Assembly: GCF_037176765.1 (NCBI RefSeq)
Contig: NC_090025.1
Coordinates: 19,900,545-19,964,544, forward strand
Length of the DNA: 64,000 bases
Direction of reading: 5' to 3'
From: Anolis sagrei
Taxonomy: Eukaryota; Chordata; Lepidosauria; Squamata; Anolidae
Shown: positions 21,191 through 32,275 of the stretch, one piece after another
Numbering within the stretch: the stretch's first letter is position 1
Layout: every line of letters starts with the position of its first letter
The notes under the pieces: generated by a model
The model's input: only the letters and a program-made list of their open reading frames with translations
Told to the model about the DNA's origin: nothing
Databases searched by the model: none
Position numbers and translations under genes: made by a program

Positions 21191-21945
21191 GAAATGTTGG
21201 TATGGATGAACCTATAATAATTATATATGATTGCATATGTGTGACTTTAAAAACAGAATAGATTAGGGGTCTTATATAATTGGGACAGGCAGACATGTCT
21301 GGCTCCATCCCAAATTTAGCTTTAATGAAGAGAAGTCTGAAACTGTGGCTGGAATCTATTCACCACCAAGGGAGTATTTGGGAGTGTATTATTATACACA
21401 ACTGATGATTTACAAAATGCCTCTGTATGGATAGTGTCATTATATAGAGCAGGGGTGGGCAAAGTGCAGTTTTGTGGCTGCGTGCACACACACCTCCTGG
21501 CTGTTTTGTGGCTTGACCCCCACTCCCACTGGCTGCTCTTTTCCTGGCCAAAAATTATGAGCTGCTTCTCAAGGAAACTTCTAGGATTGTGGTTCACCTG
21601 TAAATAAGTCACAGGGGGGTTGAAGTTCTGGGCATTTTCAAGATTTTTTAAGAATCCCATCTAATCTTTGAAGGGTCCCAGCCCCTGTGATCGTCAACAA
21701 AATCATTGGAATGGGGATGAAACAAAGTTACATTTTTTGGACAATAACTCCCAGAACAACCCACAGCTGGTATGTAGGGCTGCCAGTTTAGGACCATCTA
21801 TGATCCGAAGGTTTCCAGCTCAAACCCTGAAATTTTGGAATATCCCCTGTTGGTATCATTAAGCAAGATTTACTATTCGGCACAGTTTTTCAAACACAGA
21901 AAGAGAGCAATTAGGAGGTGAGAGAAACAAGGACATTTTAAAGCT
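21191..21945. other. Non-coding; possible MITE relic
   Basis: GCAGGGGTGGGCAAAGTGCA near 21450 resembles the terminus of the GGGCAAACTTCGGCCCTCC MITE family. Nothing else is recognised. Confidence 0.4.
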
Positions 21946-22185
21946 TTTTTCGTGTCAGGAGCAACTTGAGAAACTGCACATTGTTTCTGGTCTGAAAGAA
22001 TTGGAGGTCTACAAGGACGTAGCCCAGATGTGTTGACATCCTTTGGGAGGCTTTTCTCATGTCCCCGCATGAGAAGCTGGAGCTAACTGATGGGAGCTGA
22101 CCCTGTTCCCTGGATTTGAGCCACTACCCTTTCGGTCAGCAGTCCTGCCAGCACAAGGGTTTAACCCATTGCACATCTGGGGGTG
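21946..22185 (-). mobile_element. tRNA-derived SINE, antisense
   Basis: The minus strand reads a tRNA-like head (GTGCAATGGGTTAAACCCTT, then GTGCTGGCAGGACTGCTGAC), the body GGAGCTAACT/CAGCTTCTCATGCGGGG, and a tail ending CTCAAGTTGCTCCTGACACG. It is the same family as 31320-31560. Confidence 0.75.
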
Positions 22186-23071
22186 CCTTAAAAGCTGTTG
22201 AAAAAAATGGGACAAAATGGGAGTAATCACAGTTGTACTTACTAGATTGGGACAGTTGGATTGTATGGACACACATATATGTTCAGAGAAGCTTTTCCTG
22301 TGTCAGGACTTGTCTGGATAATAGAAGTCTTGTGACACAGGCAGTCAAAAAGATATGATTAAGAGTGCTAGAATAGTTATTATAAGTAGACTGACATATC
22401 AGTCCATCTTATTAAAGGTGTCACCCAAAATTTTACCTTTCGGTTTGAATGCACTTTCTGAATATCTCAAAAGGAAAATATGGGTAGAATGCATCTAGTA
22501 ATCACAGGAGCTTGCTTGGCATTCATAATATATATTATCTTGCAAAACCAAGCCATAAAATATACTTATCTAGTATTCTGCTTGAGTGTTGAATGAGGAG
22601 AATTTCAATTTAGTGCAAAAGCACATAATCATTTCAAGGACAAAAGGGGGGATTAGTGAGTTTTCGTTTAAGACCTTGTGAAGTCACAGTTAAGTTGCTA
22701 GGCTCTAATTGGTTGCCTAGAAGCTAAAATACTGTTTAAATTCTTGCAAGGTACCACTTGGGGTCCGCACCTCAAGGAACGAAGATACGGAGGTGTCCGA
22801 AATACCTCCAATGATTTTAATATTGTTCGCTGCTGTACTGCAGAAAAGGTATGTGGCATGTGCTTTATTTTAAGAGGGGAACTTGATGAGAGAATTGCTT
22901 TTAAGAGCACAGCTAATATATAGGAAGCATTACCTGTCTTTAATAAAGTGTTTATTTGCAACGAACGATGTTTAGCCTAAGAGTTTCTAAATGGAAATAT
23001 ATTTTTTCTGAAAGAAGAATAAGTGCAAATTGGCATTTTCTTACTATGGGTTGCAGCCGTGCAACTTCATA
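22186..23071. other. Non-coding; nothing recognised
   Basis: The CpG-bearing patch at 22755-22845 includes a short ATG frame followed by a GTATGT donor-like site, but no acceptor or homology supports an exon. No gene is called. Confidence 0.4.
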
Positions 23072-23170
23072 CCTCTGAGGATGCTTGCCATAGATGCAGG
23101 CGAAACGTCAGGAGAAATGCCTCTAGAACATGGCTCTATAGCCCGAAAAAACCCACAAGAACCTAGTCTT
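23066..23170 (+). mobile_element. Penelope-like element 3' fragment with hammerhead-like motif
   Basis: About 100 bp of the repeat also present at 31561-31885 and 39535-39895. Positions 23072-23112 hold CCT-CTGAGGA-T-GCTTGC...GCAGGC-GAAAC-GTC-AGG, which folds like a minimal hammerhead ribozyme (see findings). Assignment to Penelope-like retroelements rests on this motif and on general resemblance, not on a reverse transcriptase. Confidence 0.5.
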
Positions 23171-23689
23171 AGTAGTCATTAGTTAATATTCCTAGCTAAT
23201 TGAAAGCTCTGAATGTTTTTTTCTTAAATGGTGAAGGAAGGTTAATTGTTCTGTAATAATCCGATTTCTCCATCCTTCTGTTTATAAGAACTGGTAGATG
23301 GATAAGAATGAGGACCAGAAACCTTTATGGCTGCAAAAAACTGTCTCCACTACAGATTCATTGAGGGGTATTAGGTACTCTTTCAGCCTTAAACTTTCCC
23401 ATTTCCTTTATGAAACCTGGAGCTTTTGCACTGAGCTTTGCTCCCTCTCCCAAAGCATGAACTTTTGCCTTGCAAGAATGCTGTTGAGATGGAACCTAGA
23501 AAAAAATTGGACTGCAGTTCCCAGATTCCCCAATCAACACAGGCGATGATGCCTAGGGGATTCTGGATACCACTTTACCTGATGGAATCAGTTTGGGTGG
23601 CTGACTATAGCAGATGTAGTCAATGGTAGTGGTGAGGCTTAACTTGCAGGCATTAATGACAGCCCCATAGCTACACCCACAAGGAGAGT

Positions 23690-23826
23690 CTAAGTTCTCA
23701 ACCTGTGGGTCCCCAGATGTTTTTGGCCTTCAACTCCCAGAAATCCTAACAGCTGGTAAACTGGCTGGGATTTCTGGGAGTTGTAGGCCAAAACACCTGG
23801 GGACCCACAGGTTGAGAACCACTGGT
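23690..23826. mobile_element. Fold-back MITE (hAT-like termini)
   Basis: GTTCTCAACCTGTGGGTCCC at the left pairs with GGGACCCACAGGTTGAGAAC at the right, and the inner CTCCCAGAAATCC pairs with GGATTTCTGGGAG, so the whole unit is a hairpin. Related copies lie at 24872-25003 and 58368-58500. Confidence 0.8.
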
Positions 23827-24428
23827 CTAGGGACATTATTACACCAGCCCAGTATTCCAAAATACTCATGCTTGTATACATCAGGGCTTATTAAACTTTC
23901 ACTACTCATAAACTCTTACTATCAGAGAAATCTCTACATGACTCTGAGTATATAGGTAAATGAAATAGGTATAAAAACCAGACATTTACTGATACTAAAT
24001 CCACATTTGCAAGGCTTGGTGATTTTCCTTTTTTTGGACTCCACAATTTTCCACTGTAAATCCTGCATGTTGTTACTAACAGATTTGTGTCAAAGGGTGG
24101 CATTCGGAAACCTTTGACTGTTGCCAAATTTCTCGTAACCCCAGCCTCAAGGTAAGGGAACCTCATTTGGGGTCAGAACCCCACTGTTGAAGAAGCAGCA
24201 GTATAGACAGTGGATACGCATCTGGTTTTAATATCACACCTCTCTCCATTAGCACAACTTGTCACACAAAGCCACTATTCCATCAGGCCACTCTTCATGC
24301 ACTTGCACTTGTTAATCCATGACCCTATAATTGTATTTCTGCATAATCTCATGACCTCACCTTCCCAAAATATTGGGTTTTTTTATTATTTCTATTTATT
24401 GCAACTGTGTAATTATAATATTTTAAAA
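23827..24428. other. Non-coding; nothing recognised
   Basis: No gene or clear repeat. Confidence 0.4.
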
Positions 24429-24536
24429 GGTGTGTGTGTGTGTCTATATATGTGTGTATGTGTACGTGCACATGCATGCACACACACACACACACACACA
24501 CACGCATGTATATACATGCATGCATACATACATATG
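24429..24536. repeat. Compound purine-pyrimidine microsatellite
   Basis: (GT)n, then TATATATGTGTGTATG, GTGCACATGCATGCA, (CA)n and CATACATACATATG. About 105 bp alternate purine and pyrimidine almost without break, and the left GT and right CA arms make it self-complementary. It is a candidate Z-DNA or cruciform former. Confidence 0.9.
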
Positions 24537-24640
24537 GCCCCCTTCTCTAAGATATCTCATTTTGTAAATGCAAATATTCCAGAGTCTGAATAAAATCCCA
24601 CATTTCCGGTCCCAGGTACTTCTCTCTGTCTCTCTCTCTG
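24537..24640 (+). mobile_element. Tigger/pogo-like DNA transposon relic
   Basis: CTAAGATATCTCATTTTGTA, AATATTCCAGAGTCTGAATA and CGGTCCCAGGTACTTC match the terminal region of the element at 27763-29137, whose ends read CAGGTTGAGCATCC in full copies. Confidence 0.5.
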
Positions 24641-24871
24641 TCTACACACATATGGGGAACCAGCCAGATTTGGAAAAGTGAAGGGAGAAGGAGAGTGATA
24701 GGAGAAAATCCAGCCCCTGGTGCCACTTTACTGCTGGCATATTGGCACAGAAGCAGAAGAGGTCCATTGGTCTAAAGCTGATGATACAAGCCTTATTAGC
24801 TTTGAAGCTATTAACTAGTTTTACACATTAATAATTAGGGATGGGAGATTCACAGGGTGGGGTAAACTAGT

Positions 24872-25004
24872 AGTGCAGTGGTTCTCAACCTGTGGGTCCC
24901 CAGGTATTTGGCCTACAACTCCTAGAAACCCCCGTCAGCTGTTAAGATTTTGGGGAGTTGAAGGCCAAAACATCTGGGGACGCATAGGTTGAGAACCACT
25001 GCAA
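24872..25004. mobile_element. Fold-back MITE (hAT-like termini)
   Basis: CAGTGGTTCTCAACCTGTGG to GGTTGAGAACCACTG, same family as 23690-23826. Flanks TAGTAGTG and CAATAGTG may be a decayed 8-bp duplication. Confidence 0.8.
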
Positions 25005-25425
25005 TAGTGGGATGCATACAATATTGTGTCATAGGGATATCGGTTTTCCATCCTCGTGTGATAAAAAAAAATGCAAGCAGCTGCATTGAATCATATTAAT
25101 AGACCATGTCTTACAGTTTCCATCTCCACTATGAGCGGTCTTTTTTAAAATTAATGCATCCTGATTGTCCTTTCAAGATTTGGGCTAATTGCCAAAAACA
25201 CACTTAACCTTCACGAAAGGCACTTTTAACAAAGCAAGAAGGATATGCATCATATTCATCACAGATAACTTGAGATGAACTCTTGGAAGAAATTAAGATG
25301 GGGAGGAAGCTTTGTAATGCATATGAAAAGCAATATTTTTTCAAAAATTAGGAAGAGCAAGCCACTCTCAAGTTGTACATACAACTGAAACTGTAAAGAT
25401 AATTTGCATACAACAAGGGAAGATC
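25005..25425. other. Non-coding; nothing recognised
   Basis: No gene or clear repeat. Confidence 0.4.
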
Positions 25426-26024
25426 AAAGAACTATACAGATTTATGCTGTTTCCATGAACACAAACTGGTTTAGGATCAGTGTAGAAGGTTTGTATGAAA
25501 CCTAAATGAATTTCATGTTTAGACTTGGATCCCATCTCTAAGATATTTTATTGAGTAGATGCAAATATTCCAAAGTCTGAATAAAATCCCAAACATTCCT
25601 TGTCCCAAGTAATTCAGATAAAGGATGTTCAACAAGCATTATTGTTGGGTAAATCAGTACCTTCCCTTCATATATTGTAATGACTGCAGCTGAGATTCAT
25701 GGAGAAGAAAGCTGAGATGGGGCTCAAGGAGTAGATAATATCATTTTTCTGGATTGCTGTGAATTTCCTGGGCTATATGGCCATGTACTGGAACATGGCC
25801 ATACAGCCTGGAAAACTCACAGCAACCCAGTGATTCCAACCATGAAAGCCTTCAACAACACAATATCATTTTCCTTGCTAATAAATCCCAGTGTTTTCTA
25901 GAAATATCTTAGAGATGGGATCCAAGTCTAAACATGAAATTCATTTAGGTTTCATACAAACCTTCTACACTGATCCTGAAACAGTTTGTGTTCATGGAAA
26001 TACCATAAATCTGTATAGTTCTTA
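25426..26024. repeat. Large inverted repeat from Tigger-like sequence
   Basis: Left arm 25426-25549 and right arm 25903-26024 are reverse complements over about 122 bp with only a handful of mismatches (GAACTATACAGATTTATG against CATAAATCTGTATAGTTC). The arms contain the Tigger-like AAATGAATTTCATGTTTAGA segment. The 353-bp loop holds a further Tigger end (25555-25635) and a Penelope-like fold-back at 25744-25862. Confidence 0.8.
25744..25862. mobile_element. Penelope-like fold-back fragment
   Basis: GGATTGCTGTGAATTTCCTG pairs roughly with the sequence around CAGCCTGGAAAACTCACAGC. The right side continues CCATGAAAGCCTTCAACAAC, the Penelope-like 3' end. Two such ends therefore meet head to head. 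Confidence 0.5.
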
Positions 26025-27762
26025 AAGTGTAACCATTTAGGAATAGTTGTGCTTCTTTGGGTCTCAAGGCCAGAAAAACAATCAGGCTATTATTGTGCAA
26101 AATGGCTCTAAAGTTAAGGTGCCCATATTCTCCCCATTCCAATTGCTACCAGAGCTCACTAGCTGAGCTAAGGTGTTTTGTTTAATCCTTCAGCTCACCT
26201 ATTCTAATGGCAATACTCCAAAATATATTCCCTTCACTTACTCCAAAATATATCCTGTCCCACAAGGAGTGTTTGTGGGCTTCTCTAGGTCCTCCAATGC
26301 ATTGATATGGTATGCTTCTGGTCCAACAATACTCATAGGCTTTACTATTATCATTGGTTTCAGGTATCCACATTGGTCTTGGAGAAAATCCCTATTTTCA
26401 TATACAGATCTTGCTCATATTACCAGAAAAGGGGGGAAAAAGTGTATCCTATTCATATCCTGGCTCTTTAAACCCAGGATGTTTGTCTTAATTCATTGAT
26501 GAACTGAGTTATGTGGTCAAGTGATACACCATACCCTCCATCACTTCACAGATGGAAAACAGAAGACTGATGAGCAAGCACCATCACTGTGGTCAAAATG
26601 GCACAAGTTATGAATGAGGGATATCATACAAGCAAGAAGAGGTTGCAACTGCTTGCTTTTGCCTTGGAAGGACAATATTCTGCTTCTTCCCGCTTTCTCC
26701 CCTTGCCCTCTGAATTCACTGAGTTTTCAGCAATTGAAATCAGGGGAGGACAAAAGGGGAAGTTGGGAGGAAGAGAGAAACAGATTACAAAAGCAGGTGA
26801 AAACTGGAATTAAATTGAGAATAAACTACTTTTACATTTTGAACTCAGTTGCAAGAACCGATGTAAGTTGAGGCCAAAAGGGAAAAGTGGAAAGAGTTGA
26901 AACAGAAACATTATAAAAGAACCTTAATTGAGACAACCTCTGCAAATTGGGATTATTAGAGGCCATGGGTTTCCTCCTGAACTATATGTTTACATTTATA
27001 TTAGCATCTACCAAAGTGATTCGATACTGACAACACTAAGCTCTCTTGGCAGTTGCTTTGTGAATCACCACCCATCTATGGAAACCTAAAAGCCAAAGTG
27101 GTCTGAAAAGAATTTTTCAATAGGTATGTTGGTCTTAACCAAGCACAATAATTAGCTCTTAAATATGTTAAAAAGGGAATATTGGTTTTCCCCTCCTTTT
27201 TGTCATATAAGATAGAGGACCTTTCCCAGGACTGTCTGCTTTATAGACTTATTCTGTAGCTTTTCTCCCCCACAAAACCCCCAAAGGGGAGTTTTTCACT
27301 ACCTAAATTAGGATGTCACTCTTATGATGATTGGGGGCAAACCCATTATTATACATTTTCTGCCTCTTCTGTGGTTTCAGGATTCCTGGAACCCTGTGTT
27401 AGCTAAAAACCATACAAAGATTGCCCATGCTTGGTGCAGAATCACTTGGCCAGCCATGGAAGCCATGATTAACAACCTGATGTGGCCTCTTTGGTCTTGG
27501 GTGGCACACAGGGCCCGAGGCATGGTGTCGATAATTGAAGCCTACATGTGGACATTTCGTACCATGGCCACTGAGAACAAAAAGATCCCAGCCAGCTGTA
27601 ACACATATGGTAATCACAGCCATGTGTTTTCTGGGCAAGACAGATCTCTGGGGAATGGAAAGGGACCATTCATCTGTCTCAGAAGTAACTAGATCCATTG
27701 GTGCCACTCCCTAACCAGACCAGGGAAGCCTAGGTTCTCAACTTCGTAAACAAAAAATATTA
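26025..27762. other. Non-coding; open frames of unknown meaning
   Basis: An open frame at 27324-27692 (122 codons, +) overlaps minus-strand frames at 27399-27707 and 27469-27669. None shows a domain, signal peptide or splice context I recognise. Another at 26173-26499 is similarly anonymous. I treat them as chance frames. Confidence 0.4.
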
Positions 27763-29137
27763 CAGGTTGAGCATCCTTCATTCAAAATTACAAAATCTGA
27801 AATACTCCAGAATTGTTGATATGGGTGACTGAAATAGTGAAATAGCTATTTTCTGATGTTTCAAGGTACACAAACTTTGTTTCATGTAAACTGTTATATG
27901 TATACCTTCATGCTAGTTCTGCACAGTATATATATCAAACATTTATGGTCCTAAGAATTATTAAACATATTGTGCATAAAATTGCCTTTTAATTATAAGG
28001 CGTATTTAAGGTGTTTTAAGTATGCTAAATAGGTTTTTAAATTTATTTTAATGGTTCGAATACTTCCAAAGTTAAATTCTAATTAGGTTTTAAATTGTAT
28101 ATTCTATTGTTTTAGTGTTAGCTATATACAGTATATGCATACTCTGTGTGTATGTGTGTTTACATACATATATATGGGCGGCAGCCAGATTTCTCACCAG
28201 AGTGATGTACAGGGAGCATACAACCTCCCTGTTATGCCAGCTCCACTAACTGCCAGTCTGCTACCGAGCACAATTTAAAGTGCTGGCTAAGGCCTATAAA
28301 GCCCTAAATGGTTCCGGTCCAGCTTACTTATCCCAACGCATCTTCCTCTGTGAACCATTTTAGTGATTAAGATCTTCGGAGGGGAGGGGGGCTGCTCTCA
28401 GTCCCACCTCCTTCGCAGATGCTGTTGGTGGGGATGAGAGACAGGATCTTCTCAGTGGTGGCCACTCAGTTGTGGAACTCCCTCCCTAGTGACATCAGAT
28501 TAGCTCTCTTACTCCTGACCTTTAGGGAAAAAAACCGAAAACTTGGTTGTGGGACCAAGCTTAGGGATAATCAGTTAGAGCAATATGCGAATATAGTATG
28601 GTGCAATGATAACTGGAATGGCCTGGACTATGATATTGGATGATGTGATTTTAATGTGTTTAATGTTGAAATGTTTTAGTGAGTGTTTTAATGTATATGT
28701 TGTTATTTGCTGGACATGTATTGTATGGCATTGAATTGTGCCTTTATGTGCACCACTCTGAGTCCCATTCAAAGTTGGAAAGGGCGATAATGGTATAGTG
28801 AAACCTGGCATGAATTAAAATGGCTATGATATTATAATGTTTAAAAGTACATAGCTTTTAAGCTGTCTGGTTCATTTTATTATATGATAACTATTTCTGA
28901 TTCCCAAGCAAATATAAGGAGTACATCAAACATTGGTCCCAAGTATTTCAGATAAGGAATACTCAACCTGTGTTATAGCTGGGAAAATTAATTTTGTGGT
29001 TAGGCTTGGGTCCCATCACCAAAATATCTCATTATGTACATATATATAAATACTGGTATTCCAAACTGGAAAAAAATCCAAAATCCAAAACATTTCTGGT
29101 CTCAAGCATTTCAGATAAGGGGTGCTCAGCCTTGTAC
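27763..29137. mobile_element. Tigger/pogo-like DNA transposon with nested LINE
   Basis: It begins ACAGGTTGAGCATCCTTCAT and ends TTCAGATAAGGGGTGCTCAG, inverted ends of a Tigger-type family. A second internal end lies at 28935-28970 (TTTCAGATAAGGAATACTCA), so two overlapping copies may be present. An L2/CR1-group LINE tail (28180-28815) sits inside. Confidence 0.6.
28180..28815 (+). mobile_element. L2/CR1-group LINE 3' end nested in Tigger-like element
   Basis: It carries remnants of the ORF2 end (KALNGSGPAYLSQRI, then a DRIFSVVATQLWNSLPSDI frame at 28419) and a 3' UTR with CACCACTCTGAGTCCCATTC. It is 5'-truncated with a decayed frame. Confidence 0.75.
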
Positions 29138-29903
29138 TCATTATTCGGGCAGCAAGAAACTCTGTACATATTTTAATATGGGGTAACCCTCCCCCTTCTC
29201 CTTCACACTAGACTTAGACTGGCAGGTGAGAGACTGAGAGGATTTTTATGGGATTGTGTGCAATAACACCCTACTTAGTTCTCACTCTAATACGCATCAA
29301 ATGTTCCAAAAAGAGGACAAAATGGATTAGGAGCCCTCACGCACAGAGACTGTACTTCAGCTACCCTGGAGACCTGTCCTATATATGAATTATGTGGTGT
29401 AGGGCTAGACAAGAGATCATGTAATTTTAAGGACCTTCTTTTATGTATAGCACACTTCTGTCTTTCCGAGAATTCTGTCTCTCGCTTTTTTTTGCAGTGG
29501 CTGATATATTTTTGGACTTCTAGCGGCTTTGTCCAGAATAGTTTTGCCACCTTACAACAAACCCCAGAGTTTATGACTTTTTGAGCTAGAGGTGGCACTC
29601 TATCTTGGAAGCAGGCCTGTAAACTATGGTGATAGTCCCTATTGCATGTCCCCATGCTCTCCTATTGATATGGTTCTGCAACCTACCTAGTGCAATGACC
29701 CCCTTCTGCTTCTGTTCTGGAATAGCTGCACAGAACTGATGGCAGGAGATATGATTGTCCTCCTTTCCCACTCCCCTCACAATAATTAACTATTTAGAGA
29801 GGTTTTGTTTTTGTCTTTCATTGAATATTGCTAAAATTGCGAAGTTGTTTCAATTAAATACATTAAAGCCAACAATGGTGCAACTAAAGGGGGTGAAGTC
29901 ATT
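29138..29903. other. Non-coding; anonymous minus-strand frames
   Basis: Minus-strand frames 29287-29655 (122 codons) and 29586-29780 overlap end to end and have some basic, Cys-containing composition (YISHCKKKRETEFSERQKCA). No family is recognised; it could be a degraded pseudogene or repeat. Confidence 0.35.
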
Positions 29904-30356
29904 GCATAAATCAATGGTTCCCAACCTGTAGTCTGCAAGAACGAAAATATGGTCTGTGGCATCACTATTATTACACTGTTGCCTCTAAACCATGCAGGAA
30001 TGAGAGCAACTGGTCTCACGAAACCTTCTTAGGCAACTGAGGCAATGGGGATGTCGGGAAGGGAGAGGTGGACTACTACCACATCAGCTCTAGATTTTTG
30101 AATATGGTTTTCTGTGGGCGAGTAGATGGTGACTAATAGATGGCATATGTTCTGTATGAGAAACTTGAGCTGATGAGGTCAATCCAATGCAATTTTCTGA
30201 ATCAGCACCCCAAATAACCAAACCAAATCTAAAGTTGACCAAAAACTGATTTGTAATCCTCTTAGTACTAATGTTGGAGAGTGGTCCCTGGTGAAGTGAT
30301 CCCTGGTCAATTATTCCCTGGTCAAAAAAAGTAGGTTGGGAACCACTGGCATAAAT
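29904..30356. mobile_element. Complete non-autonomous hAT element with 8-bp TSD
   Basis: The element at 29912-30348 starts CAATGGTTCCCAACC and ends GGTTGGGAACCACTG, flanked by exact GCATAAAT repeats (29904-29911, 30349-30356). It is 437 bp with no coding capacity. The same family, in the other orientation, is at 19772-20262, and a partial copy is at 45017-45165. Confidence 0.85.
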
Positions 30357-30752
30357 GGAAGAACAAATACACCAAGACAGACTGCCAAAATGTCATAGTT
30401 GTGCAACATCTCAAGGTCGGATAAGGATGGTCATCATGCTGGTAAGTTGTGACTACCCACCTGGTCACATGAATGAATGATAGTGGTACCAAAGTCCACT
30501 TAATCCTCTCCAATACAAACCCTATTCTTAAAATAATAGAATCCCTAAAATTGAAATCAGCAGAGGGGTCCTCTAGCTGGTCCTCTTATTTTCATTCCAC
30601 TTTTATATTTTTGTTAATAATTCATTTCTTCCAATAGTTTGCTTTTTGGTTCTTCTGGGATACCTTAGCATTTGTCACAGGCTTCCTTATATATTTCCTT
30701 CTTGTAGTGAAATACTTGCCAAGAGTAAAATATATTTTCTATTTCCTTTTAG
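30357..30752. other. Upstream flank / intron 1 of the DSPP-type gene
   Basis: SCPP genes start with a short non-coding exon 1, which must lie further upstream but could not be located with confidence. The stretch ends in a polypyrimidine tract and AG (TATTTCCTTTTAG) at 30752, the acceptor of exon 2. Confidence 0.5.
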
Positions 30753-30821
30753 ACAGCAATCCCAATCATGAAGACTGTGATTTTACTTATAAATATTCTT
30801 GGAATAACAATTGCTTCTCCA
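30753..30821 (+). CDS. DSPP: DSPP-type gene, signal-peptide exon
   Basis: The exon follows an AG acceptor at 30751-30752, has 15 bp of 5' UTR, and codes from ATG 30768. The 18 residues are MKTVILLINILGITIASP, then the donor GTAAGT at 30822. The exon ends between codons (phase 0), the rule for SCPP genes, and a hydrophobic core plus small residues near the end gives a secretion signal. The N-terminus resembles mouse DMP1 (MKTVILL...) as well as the DSPP pattern, as these are sister genes. It splices naturally to 32276, which is also phase 0, giving ...ASP-IRWSEF, comparable to ...ALPV or ...AIPVP in mammalian DMP1 and DSPP. An extra small exon in the intron cannot be excluded, but I found none. 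Confidence 0.8.
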
Positions 30822-31319
30822 GTAAGTATATAAAACATACTTAGATTGCTTTTGAAATAGTTTAACATGTTTTTGTCTATTTAAATTCATCTTATTGTTT
30901 TAATCTGCTTAATCTGTGATATAAAGATTTTTAATAAAGAGGTAAATGAATAATTTACAGGGGCTGCTGATTCTTTTGTGACATAAATAGAACTAATCAG
31001 GAATGGGCTGGTTCTAGCAGATAATAGCATTATGATTCTATTTTAATTGCATCCAATGGAATTCTGGTTTTTGCAGAAGACATTGGTGTAGTGCACTTCA
31101 TCTTGTTTATGTACATCGAGGATCCAGTGGGCCTAGCCAAAAGATTTTGGTCTTCAAGGGCTTTAGAGCCCTTATCTTGCTCATTATAAAGCACGCATTA
31201 TTATAATCAGGTTCACAGTATGATAGAAACATAGAGTTGAATGGAAGTCTACAAGCCATCTAGTCCAAGCCCTATAAATACTGGAATAAATATACCCATA
31301 TGAACACATCTAAAACACC

Positions 31320-31560
31320 TTTCAAATAGAGCGCTGGGTGGTGCAATGAGTTAAACCCTTGTGCCAGCAGGACTGCTGATTGAAAGGTTGGTGGTCTGAA
31401 TTCAGGGAGCAGGGTGAGCTCCCGTCTGTGAGCTCCAGCTTCTCATGTGGTGATATGAGGGAAGCCTTCCACAGAATGGTAAAACATCTGGGCATCCCCT
31501 GGACAACATTCTTGCAAACAGTCAGTTCACAGTGCATATAGATTGAAATGAAGGAGGATC
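31320..31560 (+). mobile_element. tRNA-derived SINE in DSPP intron
   Basis: The head GTGGTGCAATGAGTTAAACC with GTGCCAGCAGGACTGCTGAT is followed by CAGCTTCTCATGTGGTGATA and GGTAAAACATCTGGGCATCC. It is the same family as 21946-22185, sense to the host gene. Confidence 0.75.
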
Positions 31561-31885
31561 TCCAAGCTCAGAAAATTTTTAACACCTCTCAACAGGGGAT
31601 TTTCCCAGGCTCAGCCAGGCCTTCAAATGCTAATGAAGGTGGTCAGTTGAAACATTCACACCTAGCTCCAGCAGGGAAGAGCTCCTTGCCCCACCCCAGC
31701 CATTCCACAGATATATAAACCCATTGTCCTAATTCCAACAGACCTCACTACCTCTGAGGATGCTTGCCATAGATGCAGGCGAAACGTCAGGAGAAATGCC
31801 TCTAGAACATGGCCCTATAGCCCGAAAAAACCCACAAGAACCTAGTGATTCCAGCCATGAAAGCCTTCGACAATACATTTTCTCT
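31561..31885 (+). mobile_element. Penelope-like fragment with hammerhead-like motif, in DSPP intron
   Basis: A 325-bp copy with CACCTCTCAACAGGGGATTT, a TATATAAACCC motif and the 3' end CCATGAAAGCCTTCGACAAT. Positions 31751-31791 contain the same hammerhead-like core as the copy at 23072. It lies sense to the host gene, so it would be transcribed in the intron. Family assignment is tentative. Confidence 0.55.
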
Positions 31886-32275
31886 AATCCTCCCGAACCT
31901 ACATTTATCTACTCTTCCACCATTATCCTAGGGCAGTTTATAAAAGAAGAGAAAGCTTTATACATAAAAAGAAAAGAAAGACTCACATAGTATAGCAACA
32001 ATAAATGCAAGAATGCTTTAGAAAGCCAGAGAGAACAAAGAAAAATGCATTTGCTGCTGAAAAGAAACTAATGGTGGTAGCTCCAGGAGATCTGTGTTTG
32101 GCAGACAATGCTATACATATTCTGTCACACACCTACTGATTATAGCTCATCATTTGTTATATTGTCATTTTTAAAAGCCAAAGTATTAAAAGAGATTTCA
32201 GGATGTAAATACACCCTTTTTCATGCTTCTCTTTCCTTTTTTCAACTATTGTTCTATCTTACATCTTTGTGACAG

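Larger units (their letters stand above)
30822..32275 (+). other. DSPP intron 2, filled with repeats
   Basis: A 1454-bp intron with GTAAGT donor and a GTGACAG acceptor at 32275. It contains a CR1 tail relic in antisense (about 31218-31278, ATAGAGTTGAATGGAAGTCT), a SINE (31320-31560) and a Penelope-like fragment (31561-31885). No convincing additional coding exon is seen. Confidence 0.7.

Noticed and set aside
22755-22870. ATG frame MILILFAAVLQK followed by a GTATGT donor, resembling a signal-peptide exon
   Set aside because: No acceptor in front, donor in the wrong phase for an SCPP exon and no homologue recognised.
24429-24536. Possible CRISPR-like or regulatory array
   Set aside because: Simple dinucleotide microsatellite in a vertebrate genome.
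27324-27707. 122-codon open frame with overlapping minus frames
   Set aside because: No domain, signal, splice context or codon pattern; open on both strands, so likely chance.
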